A stretch of DNA of 64,000 bases from Chamaecrista fasciculata (taxonomy: Eukaryota; Streptophyta; Magnoliopsida; Fabales; Fabaceae): the NCBI GenBank assembly GCA_003254925.1, contig QANZ01036525.1, forward strand, positions 1 through 64,000, written 5' to 3'. Positions 36,115-46,190 of this stretch are shown in pieces. The stretch's first letter is position 1, and each line of letters opens with the position of its first letter. The notes beneath the pieces were generated by a model that did not search any database, was not told the origin of the DNA, and worked only from the letters and a program-made list of their open reading frames with translations. The position numbers and the translations under genes are program-made.

Positions 36115-37347
36115 CGCCAAATGTGAATTTGATCCTGTAACTTTGCTCAAGTTCCCAAATCAATTCTATAACTTTTTTTGTCTCGATTTTGGTCCTGTAA
36201 CTTTGCTCAAGTTCCCAAATGAGTCCTATAACTTTTTTTGTCTCGAATTTGGTCCTGTATTTTTGCTCCAAGTCCCAAATCAGTCCTATATCTTTTTTTA
36301 TCTCAGTTTTGGTCCCATATGTTTTGAAAACCTCTCATCGTTAGTCCTCCGTCTATTTTAAATTATAATTTAATCCTGAAAACTTCAAATCCCTTTCACT
36401 TTAGTCCTTGACTATCAAAATGAAAGTGAAAGAGCATCCCTTGAAAATTCTCAAACCTTACATCTTGGTCCCTAATCCATGAATTCTTCTTGAAATGGAA
36501 TAGAAATACAAAAAAAAAAAAAAACAAATTAAAAGAAAATGACAGAGGGACCAAAACTAAAAACGCAAAAAATTTAAAACCCACTGGAAAACGTACGAAA
36601 ATCGCCGAAAAACTCATAAAAAAACCCCAATTCTCACTGAATCTCACTCAAGTTATCGCCCTAAAATGATTTAAGAAAGAATTTTAAAAAATTCAAACTT
36701 TTGAGGAAGGAGGTGATAGAAGATTCCCTTACATTTGGTGATTCCGAGAGAGAAGTTCTGAAATCCGTTACATTTCTTCTATCACCTCTCTCCTCAAAAG
36801 TTTGGATTGTCGAAAATTATTTTTTAAAGCATTTGAGGGCGATTATTTGAGTGAGATTTCAGTGAGAATTGAGATTTTTGGATGAGTTCTTGAGTTTCTT
36901 GGCGATTTCTGTACGTTTTTCGGCAAGTTTGGGGCATTTTCAGGTGGGTTTTAAATTTTCTGCATTTTCAGTTTTGATCCCTCTGTCATTTGCCTTAATT
37001 TGTGTTGTTTTTGCATTTCTATTCCATTTCATGAAGAATTCGTGGATTAGAGACCAAGATATAACGTTTGAGAATCTTCAGAGATACTCTTTCACTTTCA
37101 TTTTGATAGTCAGGGACTAAAGTGAAAGGGACTTGAATTTTTCAGGACTAAACTGGAATTTAAAATATACGGAGGACTAATGGTGGGAGGTTTTCAAAAC
37201 ATATGGGATAAAAAGTGAGACAAAAAAAGATATAGGACTGATTTGGGACCTAGAGCAAAGATACAGGACCAAATTCGAGACAAAAAAATTTATAGGACTG
37301 ATTTGGGAACTTGAGCAAAGTTAGAGGACCAAATTCGCACTTTGGCC
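36115..37347. mobile_element. Large fold-back element (left copy)
   Basis: About 1.23 kb with two long arms. The left arm (AATTTGATCCTGTAACTTTG, CTCAAGTTCCCAAATCA) is inverted at the right. The flanks AAAAAACAA and AAAAAAACA are a near-match duplication. The arms encode similar but meaningless open frames in opposite directions, as expected of an inverted repeat. At mTERF copy 4 (about 57600) the corresponding site lacks the element. Confidence 0.8.
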
Positions 37348-37446
37348 AAAAAAACATTTTGTAAAGACTTTCAGTATGCCATCCTGAAGTGGACCACGGA
37401 TTTGGGCAGCCCAATCACCCAAAAGCCCAAAGTAAGAAAAAAAGAA

Positions 37447-37819
37447 GGCTAAAGTACTAATTTAGTCCCCAAACTTTACAACAATTGTCAACTTCATCCC
37501 CAGTCTTTTTTTCGATCAGTTTCGTCCTCAATGTTTCACATTTTGGTCAATTTTATTATTTGTTCTTACCTTAGCCAAATATTATCAACAAAATCTACGT
37601 GACTAATGATATATAACGTAAAATTGATAGGAAAAAAAACTCAAATCCTAACTCAGATTAAAAAACATGATGCAGTCTGTCGTTAATTTATTGAAAGAAG
37701 TTAGTCCAAACATAAAATTGACTAAAATGTGAAACATACGGACAAAATTGAGAGAAAAAAAGATTGGTGACGAAATTGATAGTTAGTATAAAGTTTAAGG
37801 ACGAAATTATTATTTTGCC
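37447..37819. mobile_element. Fold-back MULE upstream of mTERF copy 1
   Basis: Begins GGCTAAAGTACTAATTTAG and ends with an inverted counterpart (TTATTTTGCC). The exact 9-base duplication AAAAAAGAA lies at 37438-37446 and 37820-37828. A second copy is at 51346-51718 and a broken one at about 57685. Confidence 0.85.
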
Positions 37820-38096
37820 AAAAAAGAAAGTAGAATAGCTATAATCGAAGTTCCTCAGCATCGTCTTTTATGTCTTCCTAGGAGACGAGAACTAGCATAA
37901 CAGAATGAAAATGAAGTCTGGAAGTAATGGAATTGGAATATGCATGAAACGGGGCGTTTCTGGTGAAGTCTTCAATTGAATGTGGCTTTGATTTAATGCT
38001 GGATTTCGAGATTCTTGCATCGACTCTTTCACGCAATGCAAACAAACCCTAATAAGAAAATCGTGGTAGGTTCCTTCCTTTTGCTGCTGAAATCTG

Positions 38097-39290
38097 ATGT
38101 CGAAGCTCATTTCTAGATCGCAATGTCGCAAAGCCCTTCTGTATTTGAAGGGTATCGTCGCATTCGTAACAACATCATCGTCGTCTTCACAAAACTCACA
38201 ATACTGTTCTATTTTACTACACCATCCATCGTCGGCATTCGCTCTCAATTACACAACAAATGCAATCGCTTCTTCAGGTAAACACTCGTACACTGTGTCG
38301 TACCTCGTAAACAATTTTGGCTTCTCCCCTCAAACTGCTTTAAATGCTTCCAAGCGAGTTCGTTTTGAGACCTCAGAGAAGCCGGATTCGGTTGTCAGCT
38401 TCTTCCGCAACCACGGCTTCTCTGAGTCTCAGATTAAGGATATCATTAGAAAGGCTCCATGGCTGCTTTCCTGCCACCCCAACAAAACTATTTTGCCCAA
38501 GTTTGAATTCTTCCTCTCCAAAGGTGCTTCTACCTCTGACATTGTCTTGATGACGACTAAGAGCCCGAGATTTCTACAGAGAAGCTTGGAGAATCATTTA
38601 ATCCCCTCATATGAATTGCTAAAAGGGTTTTTTCTATCTGATAAGGCCACTGTCAATTGTATAATAACATATCCACTTATTATCTCTAAAAGTCTTTTGG
38701 AACCAAGTGTGAAATTGTTGCTTGAGAATGGAGTGACAGACTTAAACATTGCTCACCTACTTGGTTCGAGAGCTTTTAAAAGTCAACGCCCCCCACTAAA
38801 TGAGCTTGTGAAGGCTGTAGAGGAAGTTAAGGCTTTGGGATTTAATCCTTTGTATACAGGATTCGTTTTGGCATTGAAAGTCAAACTGTGTTTGAGCCAA
38901 TCTCAGTGGGAAGCCAAAGTTGATGTCTATAAGAAGTGGGGGTGGTCCGAAGAAGCATGTTTGGAAGCATTTAGGAAGCAACCGCTATGTATGCTAGCAT
39001 CCAAGGATAAAATAGATGCAGTCTTGAGTTTTTGGGTCAACCAGTTAGGTTGGGATCCTTTGGTCCTTGTCGAAGGACCAATTATGTTTGGATTTAGCTT
39101 GAAGAAAAGGATTATCCCAAGGGCTTTGGTTTTGCAGTTTCTTCTCTCGAAAAGTCTAAGAAACAAGAATGATAGCTTACTCTGTCCATTTATTATTCCT
39201 GAAAAGAAGTTCCTAAAAAGATTTGTGGAATGTTTTGAGGGGCATGATTATCAGCTATTAAAGCTGTATGAAGAAAATATGAACATGTGA
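38097..39290 (+). CDS. mTERF-family protein, copy 1
   Basis: An intronless frame of 397 residues starting MSKLISRSQCRKALLYLKGI, an Arg/Ser/Lys-rich, acid-free N-terminus typical of a mitochondrial presequence. From about residue 85 a run of mTERF repeats follows: HGFSESQIKDIIRKAPWLLS, then KFEFFLSKGASTSDIV, and GWSEEACLEAFRKQPLCM near the end. mTERF proteins form a superhelix that binds organellar nucleic acid and affects transcription, splicing or stability. This is the expanded plant clade (MTERF15/At5g07900-like). The target is unknown. Up to about residue 305 it equals copy 3; after that it follows copies 2 and 4, so the gene is mosaic. The stop codon is TGA, where the others use TAA. Confidence 0.9.
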   Translation: MSKLISRSQCRKALLYLKGIVAFVTTSSSSSQNSQYCSILLHHPSSAFALNYTTNAIASSGKHSYTVSYLVNNFGFSPQTALNASKRVRFETSEKPDSVVSFFRNHGFSESQIKDIIRKAPWLLSCHPNKTILPKFEFFLSKGASTSDIVLMTTKSPRFLQRSLENHLIPSYELLKGFFLSDKATVNCIITYPLIISKSLLEPSVKLLLENGVTDLNIAHLLGSRAFKSQRPPLNELVKAVEEVKALGFNPLYTGFVLALKVKLCLSQSQWEAKVDVYKKWGWSEEACLEAFRKQPLCMLASKDKIDAVLSFWVNQLGWDPLVLVEGPIMFGFSLKKRIIPRALVLQFLLSKSLRNKNDSLLCPFIIPEKKFLKRFVECFEGHDYQLLKLYEENMNM

Positions 39291-39693
39291 AGAAATGCTC
39301 GCAAGTGTTTTTCACCGGAGTTTTGATATATGATCTTGTGTAATTCAGCGTCATTTTGTACCTTAGTCTTTACCATTTAAGTACTGTAGATATTTAGATT
39401 GGGGTTCAAGAAACTTTGCTGACTTGTTACATCTTCATTGGAGGTTTAGTGATTAATACTAGTCACAATTATGATTTGTAAGACATGAAACTTCATATAA
39501 GGAGCGATGCTTGTGTTTGACACATGTTGGACACTTGTATATGATATTTTATGCGTAATAGATTGTGTTGATATGCATTCTAGCATATTCTGTTATCTTC
39601 TAAATATTGATATTTAAGCTCAGACATCAAGAGCTAAAGAGCAACAGTTTAGATGCATATACTGCATACTTATCAATGTATCATTTTTTTTTT
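39291..39693. other. 3' flank of mTERF copy 1
   Basis: The first 250 bases resemble the 3' flanks of the other copies at lower identity. After about 39600 it matches the region near 61860, far downstream of copy 4, so about 2 kb found behind copy 4 is missing here. Confidence 0.6.
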
Positions 39694-41419
39694 GGGTAAA
39701 TTGCAATTTGGTACCCTGTGGTTAGGGGCGGTTCCCCTTTTGGTACCCTGAAAGAAAAATTTTTGCATTGTGGTACCCCGTGGTTTGCTCCGTTAGCGAT
39801 TTGGTACCCTGAGGTTTTTTTCTGTTAGGATTTAACGGCAAATGTTAGTTAAAATGTCAAAAATCTCCCAAAAAGTCTTCTCTTATGCGTTTAAGTCCTT
39901 TTCCTTTACTAAAAGGGATCAAAACATAAAGAATTAATTATAAAAGGGTCTTTAGAATTCTAATATTATAGATTTTTCTCCTTTTCATAAGATTTCTTTT
40001 GAATAGGTCCTGATTTAATTACACTTTAATCCCAAAATCTATAATATTAGATTTCTAAAGACCCTTTTATAATTAATTCTTGGTCAAAGTCCTATTTTGG
40101 TCCCTCAGTTATGCTCAATGTTTCAAATTGGTCCCCCAGTTATTTTTCGTTCTATATTGGTCCCCTAGTTATGCAAAACTTGACAAAGTTGGTCCCCCTA
40201 ACGGTTTTCATCCATTTTTCCGTTAAAAAAAAAAGATAAAATTGATTTTTAACTCCCAAAAGTTTAATTTTTTTACATTAAGGACGTTTTCCTCTATAAT
40301 AGAACCAAAATGTAAAGAATAAATAATTGGGGTTTTAGTTTATTTTACCCAAACCCCTCTCTCTCTCACTCAAACCCTTCACTTTCCTTTCCATCTTCGT
40401 CTTCTCCTCCCATGATCTTAACAGATGTCTCAGTTGATGCGCAATATTGTAGAAGATATCACGTATTCTTCATCACGTCCCATTCCAATCACTAAGTCTG
40501 TGAACTTTTCAATTTGGCTACGACCTCTCATTGTTGTCTCCATTCACCACACAATCACGTTGTGTACCAATTTGTCGAATCGTGCAAGACGCAGATTAAA
40601 AAATCACCGTACACGATCCTCACGCAGATTCATCTTTTGCGGCTCCACCTGTGCTCGGCAATCGCCGTCTCCCGATTCCGATGAGTAGATCGCATAATCT
40701 GGCGGATTGCGGCCGCCAGACAAGTAATTTAAGGGACGGATAATCTGGCCTCGTACGACGGACGCCGATGGCGGCAGTTGCGGGAAGTCGAAGCGTCGGC
40801 GACGGCCATGGCGTGATGCAGCTGCGGAATATGGTAACGCTCCAGAAGACGAAGATGGAAGAAGGGAAAGTGAAGGGTTTGAGTGAGAGAGAGGGAGGGG
40901 TTTGGTGTAAAATAAACTAAAACCCCCAATTATTTATTCTTTCTTACATTTTGGTTCTATTATAGAGGAAAACGTCCTTAATGTAAAAAAAATTAACCTT
41001 TTTGGAGTTAAAAATCAATTTTGTCTTTTTTTTAACGAAAAAATGGATGGAAACCGTTAGAGGGATCAACTTTGTCAAGTTTTGCATAACTGGAGGACCA
41101 ATATGGAACGAAAAATAACTGAGGGACCAATTTGAAACACCGAGCGTAATTGAGGGACCAAAAGAAGACTTTGGCCTTAATTCTTTATGTTTTGATCCCT
41201 TTTAGTAAAGGGAAAGGACTTAAACGCATAAGAGAAGACTTTTTGGGAGATTTTTGACATTTTAACTAACATTTGCCGTTAAATTCTAACAGAAAAAAAC
41301 CTCAGGGTACCAACTCGCTAACGGAGCAAACCACGGGGTACCACAATGCAAAAATTTTTCTTTCAGGGTACCAAAGGGGAACCGCCCCTAACCACAGGAT
41401 ACCAAATTGCAATTTACCC
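39694..41419. mobile_element. Fold-back element carrying a nested Pack-MULE
   Basis: The ends GGGTAAATTGCAATTTGG and words such as GGTACCCTGTGGTTAGG are inverted at the right (CCAAATTGCAATTTACCC). It sits in a poly-T target. The unoccupied site is visible at about 61990 (ATCATTTTTTGCAAGTATAA). Removing the nested element leaves about 630 bases. Confidence 0.8.
40082..41176. mobile_element. Pack-MULE-like element A
   Basis: A 1095-base element with about 300-base inverted arms starting GGTCAAAGTCCTATTTTGG. The exact 9-base duplication TTAATTCTT lies at 40073-40081 and 41177-41185, and it lies inside another fold-back. The arms run out to a CCCTCTCTCTCTCACTCAAA block and its inverse. The centre (about 40410-40845) is GC-richer, non-repeated, and unlike the cargo of the related element at 56211. 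It looks like captured host sequence, possibly antisense; I could not identify the donor gene. Confidence 0.82.
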
Positions 41420-42662
41420 TTTTTTTTTTTTTTTTGCAGTTATAATTATGCCCTAGCTAGGACCAAATGATCAGGTATACCAACAAAACCATAGATCAAA
41501 GGGATAGATTCTTGGAGTCCAAAAATGAAGTGGCTCAGCTTGAAATGATTCTCTAACAAAGCAAAATACAAAAACTGTGCAGAATGAGTGAAATTCATGA
41601 TTTTGTTCATTCACATCCCTTATAGTCTTATAGATACCCCCGTATATCCCAAATTAAACAGAATCCCAGTTTGAAAACATGTCTACTGTACATACGTACT
41701 ACACATACACACATTATCTATCTATATAACAATGTGCTCTTGACAAATGACCAACTTCATAGTTTTGTCTTTTTTATTCATTCGATAATTTTTTGAGTTG
41801 GGATAAAAATTAATTGTTCATGCTTTATTGGGGAACTTTTCTAGTTCAGGTTAAGGTTAAAAAATTGAAAAATAAATAAAATATAATATCTTTAAAAAAA
41901 CTGCAAAAAAATTATAAATTTAAGATTGAAGGCACATTTTAGTCCATTAACAGGATCTTAAAGTTCATTTTGGTTCATTATCTATATAACCTTGGTTCAA
42001 AACAGTACTCCGGTAAACTATTTCATCTCTTCATTACCTCCCTCTGCGAGACCATGTGGTCGGGACAGACACTAGTCTATCCCACACCGTAAGCTTACCG
42101 ACAACTAATTTATATCAAATAGCATATATATATATTTAACAATATTTACACATTCATAATCTCATCATCCACATGCATGATTATGTTAGGGATTTTTTTT
42201 GAAGGAAGAAACATGGAAGCTCTCATAAACCTTTTTTTTTCTTTTTTCTCATGAACTTTGTTTTATTCATAGCTCCATAATGATAGGTACAAATCAAATT
42301 CCTTTTATAGAGGAAATAGACATAATTAAATAAAAGATAAATAAAATAAAGTAACTACTTATCCCTAAAATCATGTACCCACTAGTTAACTCATATAAAT
42401 GACTAATTCAAAAACAATCTAAATCTCTAAAATTCAAATCTGATGCAACAGATTCATGCTTCCAATAACAATATTATTTTATTATTATTATTAATTCCCA
42501 ACAGATTACAATAGTTTATCAAATTAAAATATGATCCAATCAAAATAATATCGATCTATCTCTCGCAATAGCAAATAATACAAAAATGACAAAACATAAT
42601 ATCAAATTCTCTCCCTAAGTATTAACGGAGCTGACAGTTTAAAATTAATATAATTTTATTTA
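41420..42662. other. mTERF-cluster spacer, no gene seen
   Basis: 41430-41690 aligns with 61990-62240 downstream of copy 4 (shared words GAAGTGGCTC, CATCCCTTATA, GAAAACATGTCT). The remainder is AT-rich with no gene. Confidence 0.5.
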
Positions 42663-43340
42663 GGCAAAAGATCATTTCGTGCGCCTAATGTTTGTGGTCA
42701 GTTTTAGTTATACCCCTAACGATTGTTTTGTGTCAGTTATGCCCCCAATATGAAATGTTGGTGTCAATTATACTCTAACTTCAATTTTTTTTGGGCCCAA
42801 GTCCTATTTTGGTCCCTCAAGTTTGCTCAAAGTTTTGTTTTGGTCCCTCAAGTCTCTGGTGAACTTTCCGGTGAGATACACGGCGGCCCCGACGACTACG
42901 AAAACTCCTAATCCAAGGTTTTTTCACCTCATGAGTTCAATGGAGACCTTCATTTTGCGAACAAATGACAGGAAATATGATTTTCGACGATTGTGTAATT
43001 TTTCGGCGACTATGTAATTTTTCGGTGGCTTGCCAATCATTTTTCACAAAATGGAGGGTGTCATTGAACTCAGGAGGTAAAAAAACTTTGGATTATGAGT
43101 TTTCGTAGTTGTCGGGGCCGCCGTGTATCTCGCCGGAAAGTTCGCCAGAGACTTGAGGATCTAAAACGGAACTTTGAGCAACCTTGAGGGACCAAAATAG
43201 GACTTTGACCCCAAAAAATTGAAGTTAGGGTATAATTGACACCAACGTTTCACATTGGGGGCATAAATGACGCAAAACAAACGTTAAGGGCACAACTGAA
43301 ATTGACCCCAAATGTTAGGGGCATGAAAGAGTCTTTTGAC
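42663..43340. mobile_element. Fold-back MULE, GGCAAAAG family, second copy
   Basis: A 678-base relative of the element at 31956, with the same end (GGCAAAAGATC) and the same inner block (ACACGGCGGCCCCGACGACT). The exact 9-base duplication TTTTATTTA lies at 42654-42662 and 43341-43349. Confidence 0.88.
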
Positions 43341-43708
43341 TTTTATTTAAGAAGATAAAATACTCACACGAACGATAACGTGAGCTTTTGATTAGCTTCC
43401 CCTCGGAACAGAAGTAGTGACTTATTTTGAAGCTGTATGGTTGTACCTGAAAATATTAATTGGGATGGGTTAGTTGAGTGACATGGTTTCTTTCTGTCTC
43501 TCATATCTGTTTCTTCCGCTCTCATGCATGACATTTTTGAATGACATATATTTTATTTTAGAGATCGTAAATCTACCTACTTCATTTGTGATTAATTATA
43601 CACTGTTCTTTTCTATGCTTTTTTTTTTAAAAGAAAAGTCATGTCATTTAAAAATACCATATAGGAAAGGAAAAATGACAGTGAGAGAGAGAAGTTATGT
43701 CTCCTACC

Positions 43709-44217
43709 CAGTGTTATTAAAACCGGACCGGACCAGCCATTAGGTCGGTCTGAGTCGTCTTAATAACCGGCCAGACAGAGAACCGGAGAAAAATCGGTTG
43801 AACCGGTCTTGATTTATTTTTTTATTTTTTTATTTTATTTTTTTTTATTTTTTGGTATTTTTTTATAATTATGGTCAAATCTTAGAGAATGTTGATTATG
43901 AACCAAAATTTGATAGAGAAAGTGAGCATAAAATGTCACTTGATGATATTATATTGATGAACATTATGAAAATTAATTATCTCTATATTAATTCATGTTA
44001 ATTTATGAAAATTGTATTAATATATTAATGTTATAATTGTATTTTGTAACCTAATTATGAATATTTGAATTAAAATTTTATCATATATAGGTTTTTTTTA
44101 TTATTTTTAATTTATTTATTTGTCAACGATCCGATCCCGGTTGGACCCTGGTTGAACCATTGAACCTTGAACCCCTCCTTCAGCCGGTTCAATGGCGGTC
44201 TGGTTTTAATAACCTTG
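43709..44217. mobile_element. hAT-type element with CCGG-rich ends
   Basis: A 509-base element with ends CAGTGTTATTAAAACCGGAC and, inverted, CAAGGTTATTAAAACCAGAC. The exact 8-base duplication CTCCTACC lies at 43701-43708 and 44218-44225. The interior is AT-rich and non-coding. Confidence 0.85.
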
Positions 44218-44323
44218 CTCCTACCACACCATCAAAAATAGAGAAAAGGGACAAAACTTAAAGGTAGGAGTAGGACTTTTCTGAATCAAATTGTATAGAT
44301 AATGGATCAATTTAAACTTTTTG

Positions 44324-44640
44324 AAAAATAATAGATCAACATTAAATGAGCATTTGACCTAAATCTAACTAGCATTTTAAGTTTTTCTTTTTCGAATTCA
44401 AAGTACACAATTCTTTGATCAATGCTTTGAAGACTTAAATTAGTATCTAAAGATATTCGAGTTAATGATACAATCTCTAAAAATAATAGACCAAAATTAA
44501 ATGAGCATTTGACCTAGATCTAACTTGCATTTAAGTTTTTCTTTTTCGAATTCAAAGTACACAATTCTTTGATCAATGCTTTGAAGACTTAATTAAATTA
44601 GTCTCTAAAGATATTCCAGTTAATGATACAATCTCTAAAA
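44324..44640. repeat. Tandem duplication, about 155-bp unit
   Basis: Two adjacent copies share long words (AATTCAAAGTACACAATTCT, GATCAATGCTTTGAAGACTT, GTTAATGATACAATCTCTAA) with a few differences, starting near 44324 and 44480. Confidence 0.85.
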
Positions 44641-45164
44641 GTTTAATTTACAATCTTTAACATTTGAAAGTTCTAAAATTAATGCGTGTATAAGTCCTTT
44701 TGTTTGTGTGAGCCAATAAAAAATCTGTCTTTGTAAATTAGTTCTTAACATGAGTTTAAGGGATAAAGTTGTAATGTTTATCTGATTTATTATGAGTGAA
44801 AATATTACTTGTCTTTTTCAATATATATCTTGACATTTTACTAAAAAAAAATATATCACTTGACAAAATATATATCTATACCTAGAATATCTATGACAAA
44901 AAAAAAAAAAAACCCTATAAAATTACAGTTCCTGAGCATAAGAATTCCTGGGAGAGCAAAACAGGGTGAAAATGAAGTCCGGAACAGAGCGAAACTGGAG
45001 ATAAGTCTGGAAGTAATGGAATTGAATATGCATGAAACAGAGCATTCCGGTGAAGTGTTGACATGGCTTTAACTACAAATTCTTGCATCGGCTCTTTCGC
45101 GCAAAGCAAACAAACCCTAATAAGAAAATCGCGGTAAGTTCCTTCCTTTTGCTGCTGAAATGTG
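44641..45164. promoter_or_regulatory. Spacer and 5' flank of mTERF copy 2
   Basis: The last 190 bases match the 5' flanks of the other mTERF copies (AAAATGAAGTC...GGAAGTAATGGAATTG) with small deletions. No TATA box was placed. Confidence 0.45.
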
Positions 45165-45607
45165 ATGTGGAAGCTCATTTCTAAATCGCAATGTCGCAAA
45201 GCCCTTTCCTATTTGAAGGATATCGTCGCATTCGTAAAAACATCGCCGTCGTCTTCACCAACCTCACAATGCTTTTCTGTTCCACAACACCATCCATCGT
45301 CGGCATTTGCTCTCAATTACACGACAAATGCAATCGCTTCTACAGGTAAACACTCGTATACTGTGTCGTACCTCGTTAATAATTTTGGGTTCTCCCCTCA
45401 AACTGCTTTAAATGCTTCCAAGCAAGTTTGTTTCGAGCGTGGGAATTTTTGTGTGGATTAGATTAATCTATTGTAAGATTAATATTTTTGTTTAGTGATA
45501 AAGTAATTAATTGATAAGTGGTTTGAATATAATTTTGGATTCAAAATAGATGCAGTTTTGTAAGATTATTACAAACCTCGTTAATAAAGTAATTAATTGA
45601 TAAGTGG

Positions 45608-45802
45608 TTTGAGACAAATTCGCAATTTCAAAATAGAAATTCTATTTCTAGAATGCAATTAATGCACTTTAACAAGGGTCCTGAAGGCATTTGTTAGCAT
45701 TACCCTTAAAAAATACCCTTAATGTTAAGAAAGTGAATTATCTGTAGTGTAAATGTACTATAATGTAAAGAGAAAAATTAAGAGTTTCACTGACATTTAT
45801 TG
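45608..45802. repeat. Copy of the 34.1 kb MITE region inside the Copia remnant
   Basis: This matches 34089-34284: the right half of one MITE, the spacer, and the left half of a second. The copied piece thus has no transposon ends of its own. The left junction shares the words GAGACAAATTCGC. Confidence 0.75.
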
Positions 45803-46190
45803 GATTTAGTTCAATTTAGTCTTCATGAGGCAGTTGAGGTAACTATGTTACATTTATTGGATTCAGTCCAATTCGGCCTTCAAGAGGCATTTGGGGTAAC
45901 TTTGTTACAATTATTGGGTTTAGTCCAATTTGGCCTTCAAGAGGCATTTGAGGTAACTTTGTTACAATTATTGGATTCAATCCAATTCGACCTTCAAGAG
46001 GCATTTGAAGTAACTCTGTTACATTTATTGGATTCAGTCCAATTTGACCTTTATAGGCATATGAAGTAATTTTGTTACATGTATTGGATTTATTTCAATT
46101 TGGACTTCAAGAGGCATTTGGGTAACTTTGTTATAATTATTGGATTCAGTCCAATTTGGTCTTAGAAAGACATTTGATGTAATTTGGTTG
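45803..46190. repeat. Tandem 60-bp repeats
   Basis: About six diverged copies of a unit around TTGGATTCAGTCCAATTTGG and CTTCAAGAGGCATTTGAGGT. They translate to a 20-residue periodic peptide in one frame, which follows from the unit length and is not evidence of a gene. Confidence 0.75.

Larger units (their letters stand above)
34678..39020. repeat. Segmental duplication, left copy
   Basis: Nearly identical to 48582-52919, at an offset of 13.90 kb that shifts only by small indels (CTCTGAGCAG against CTCAGCAG, poly-A length). It includes an mTERF 3' flank, two fold-back elements and most of mTERF copy 1. Identity breaks near 39020 inside the gene. Confidence 0.9.

Noticed and set aside
36143-36361. 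Open frames with repeated PNQSYNFFCLDFGPV-like peptide
   Set aside because: They are translations of tandem words in the arm of a fold-back element; opposite-strand frames mirror them.
37892-38248. Minus-strand frame overlapping the mTERF start (MRANADDGWCSKIEQYCEFC)
   Set aside because: Repeated at each mTERF copy only because the sense strand is conserved; no independent support.
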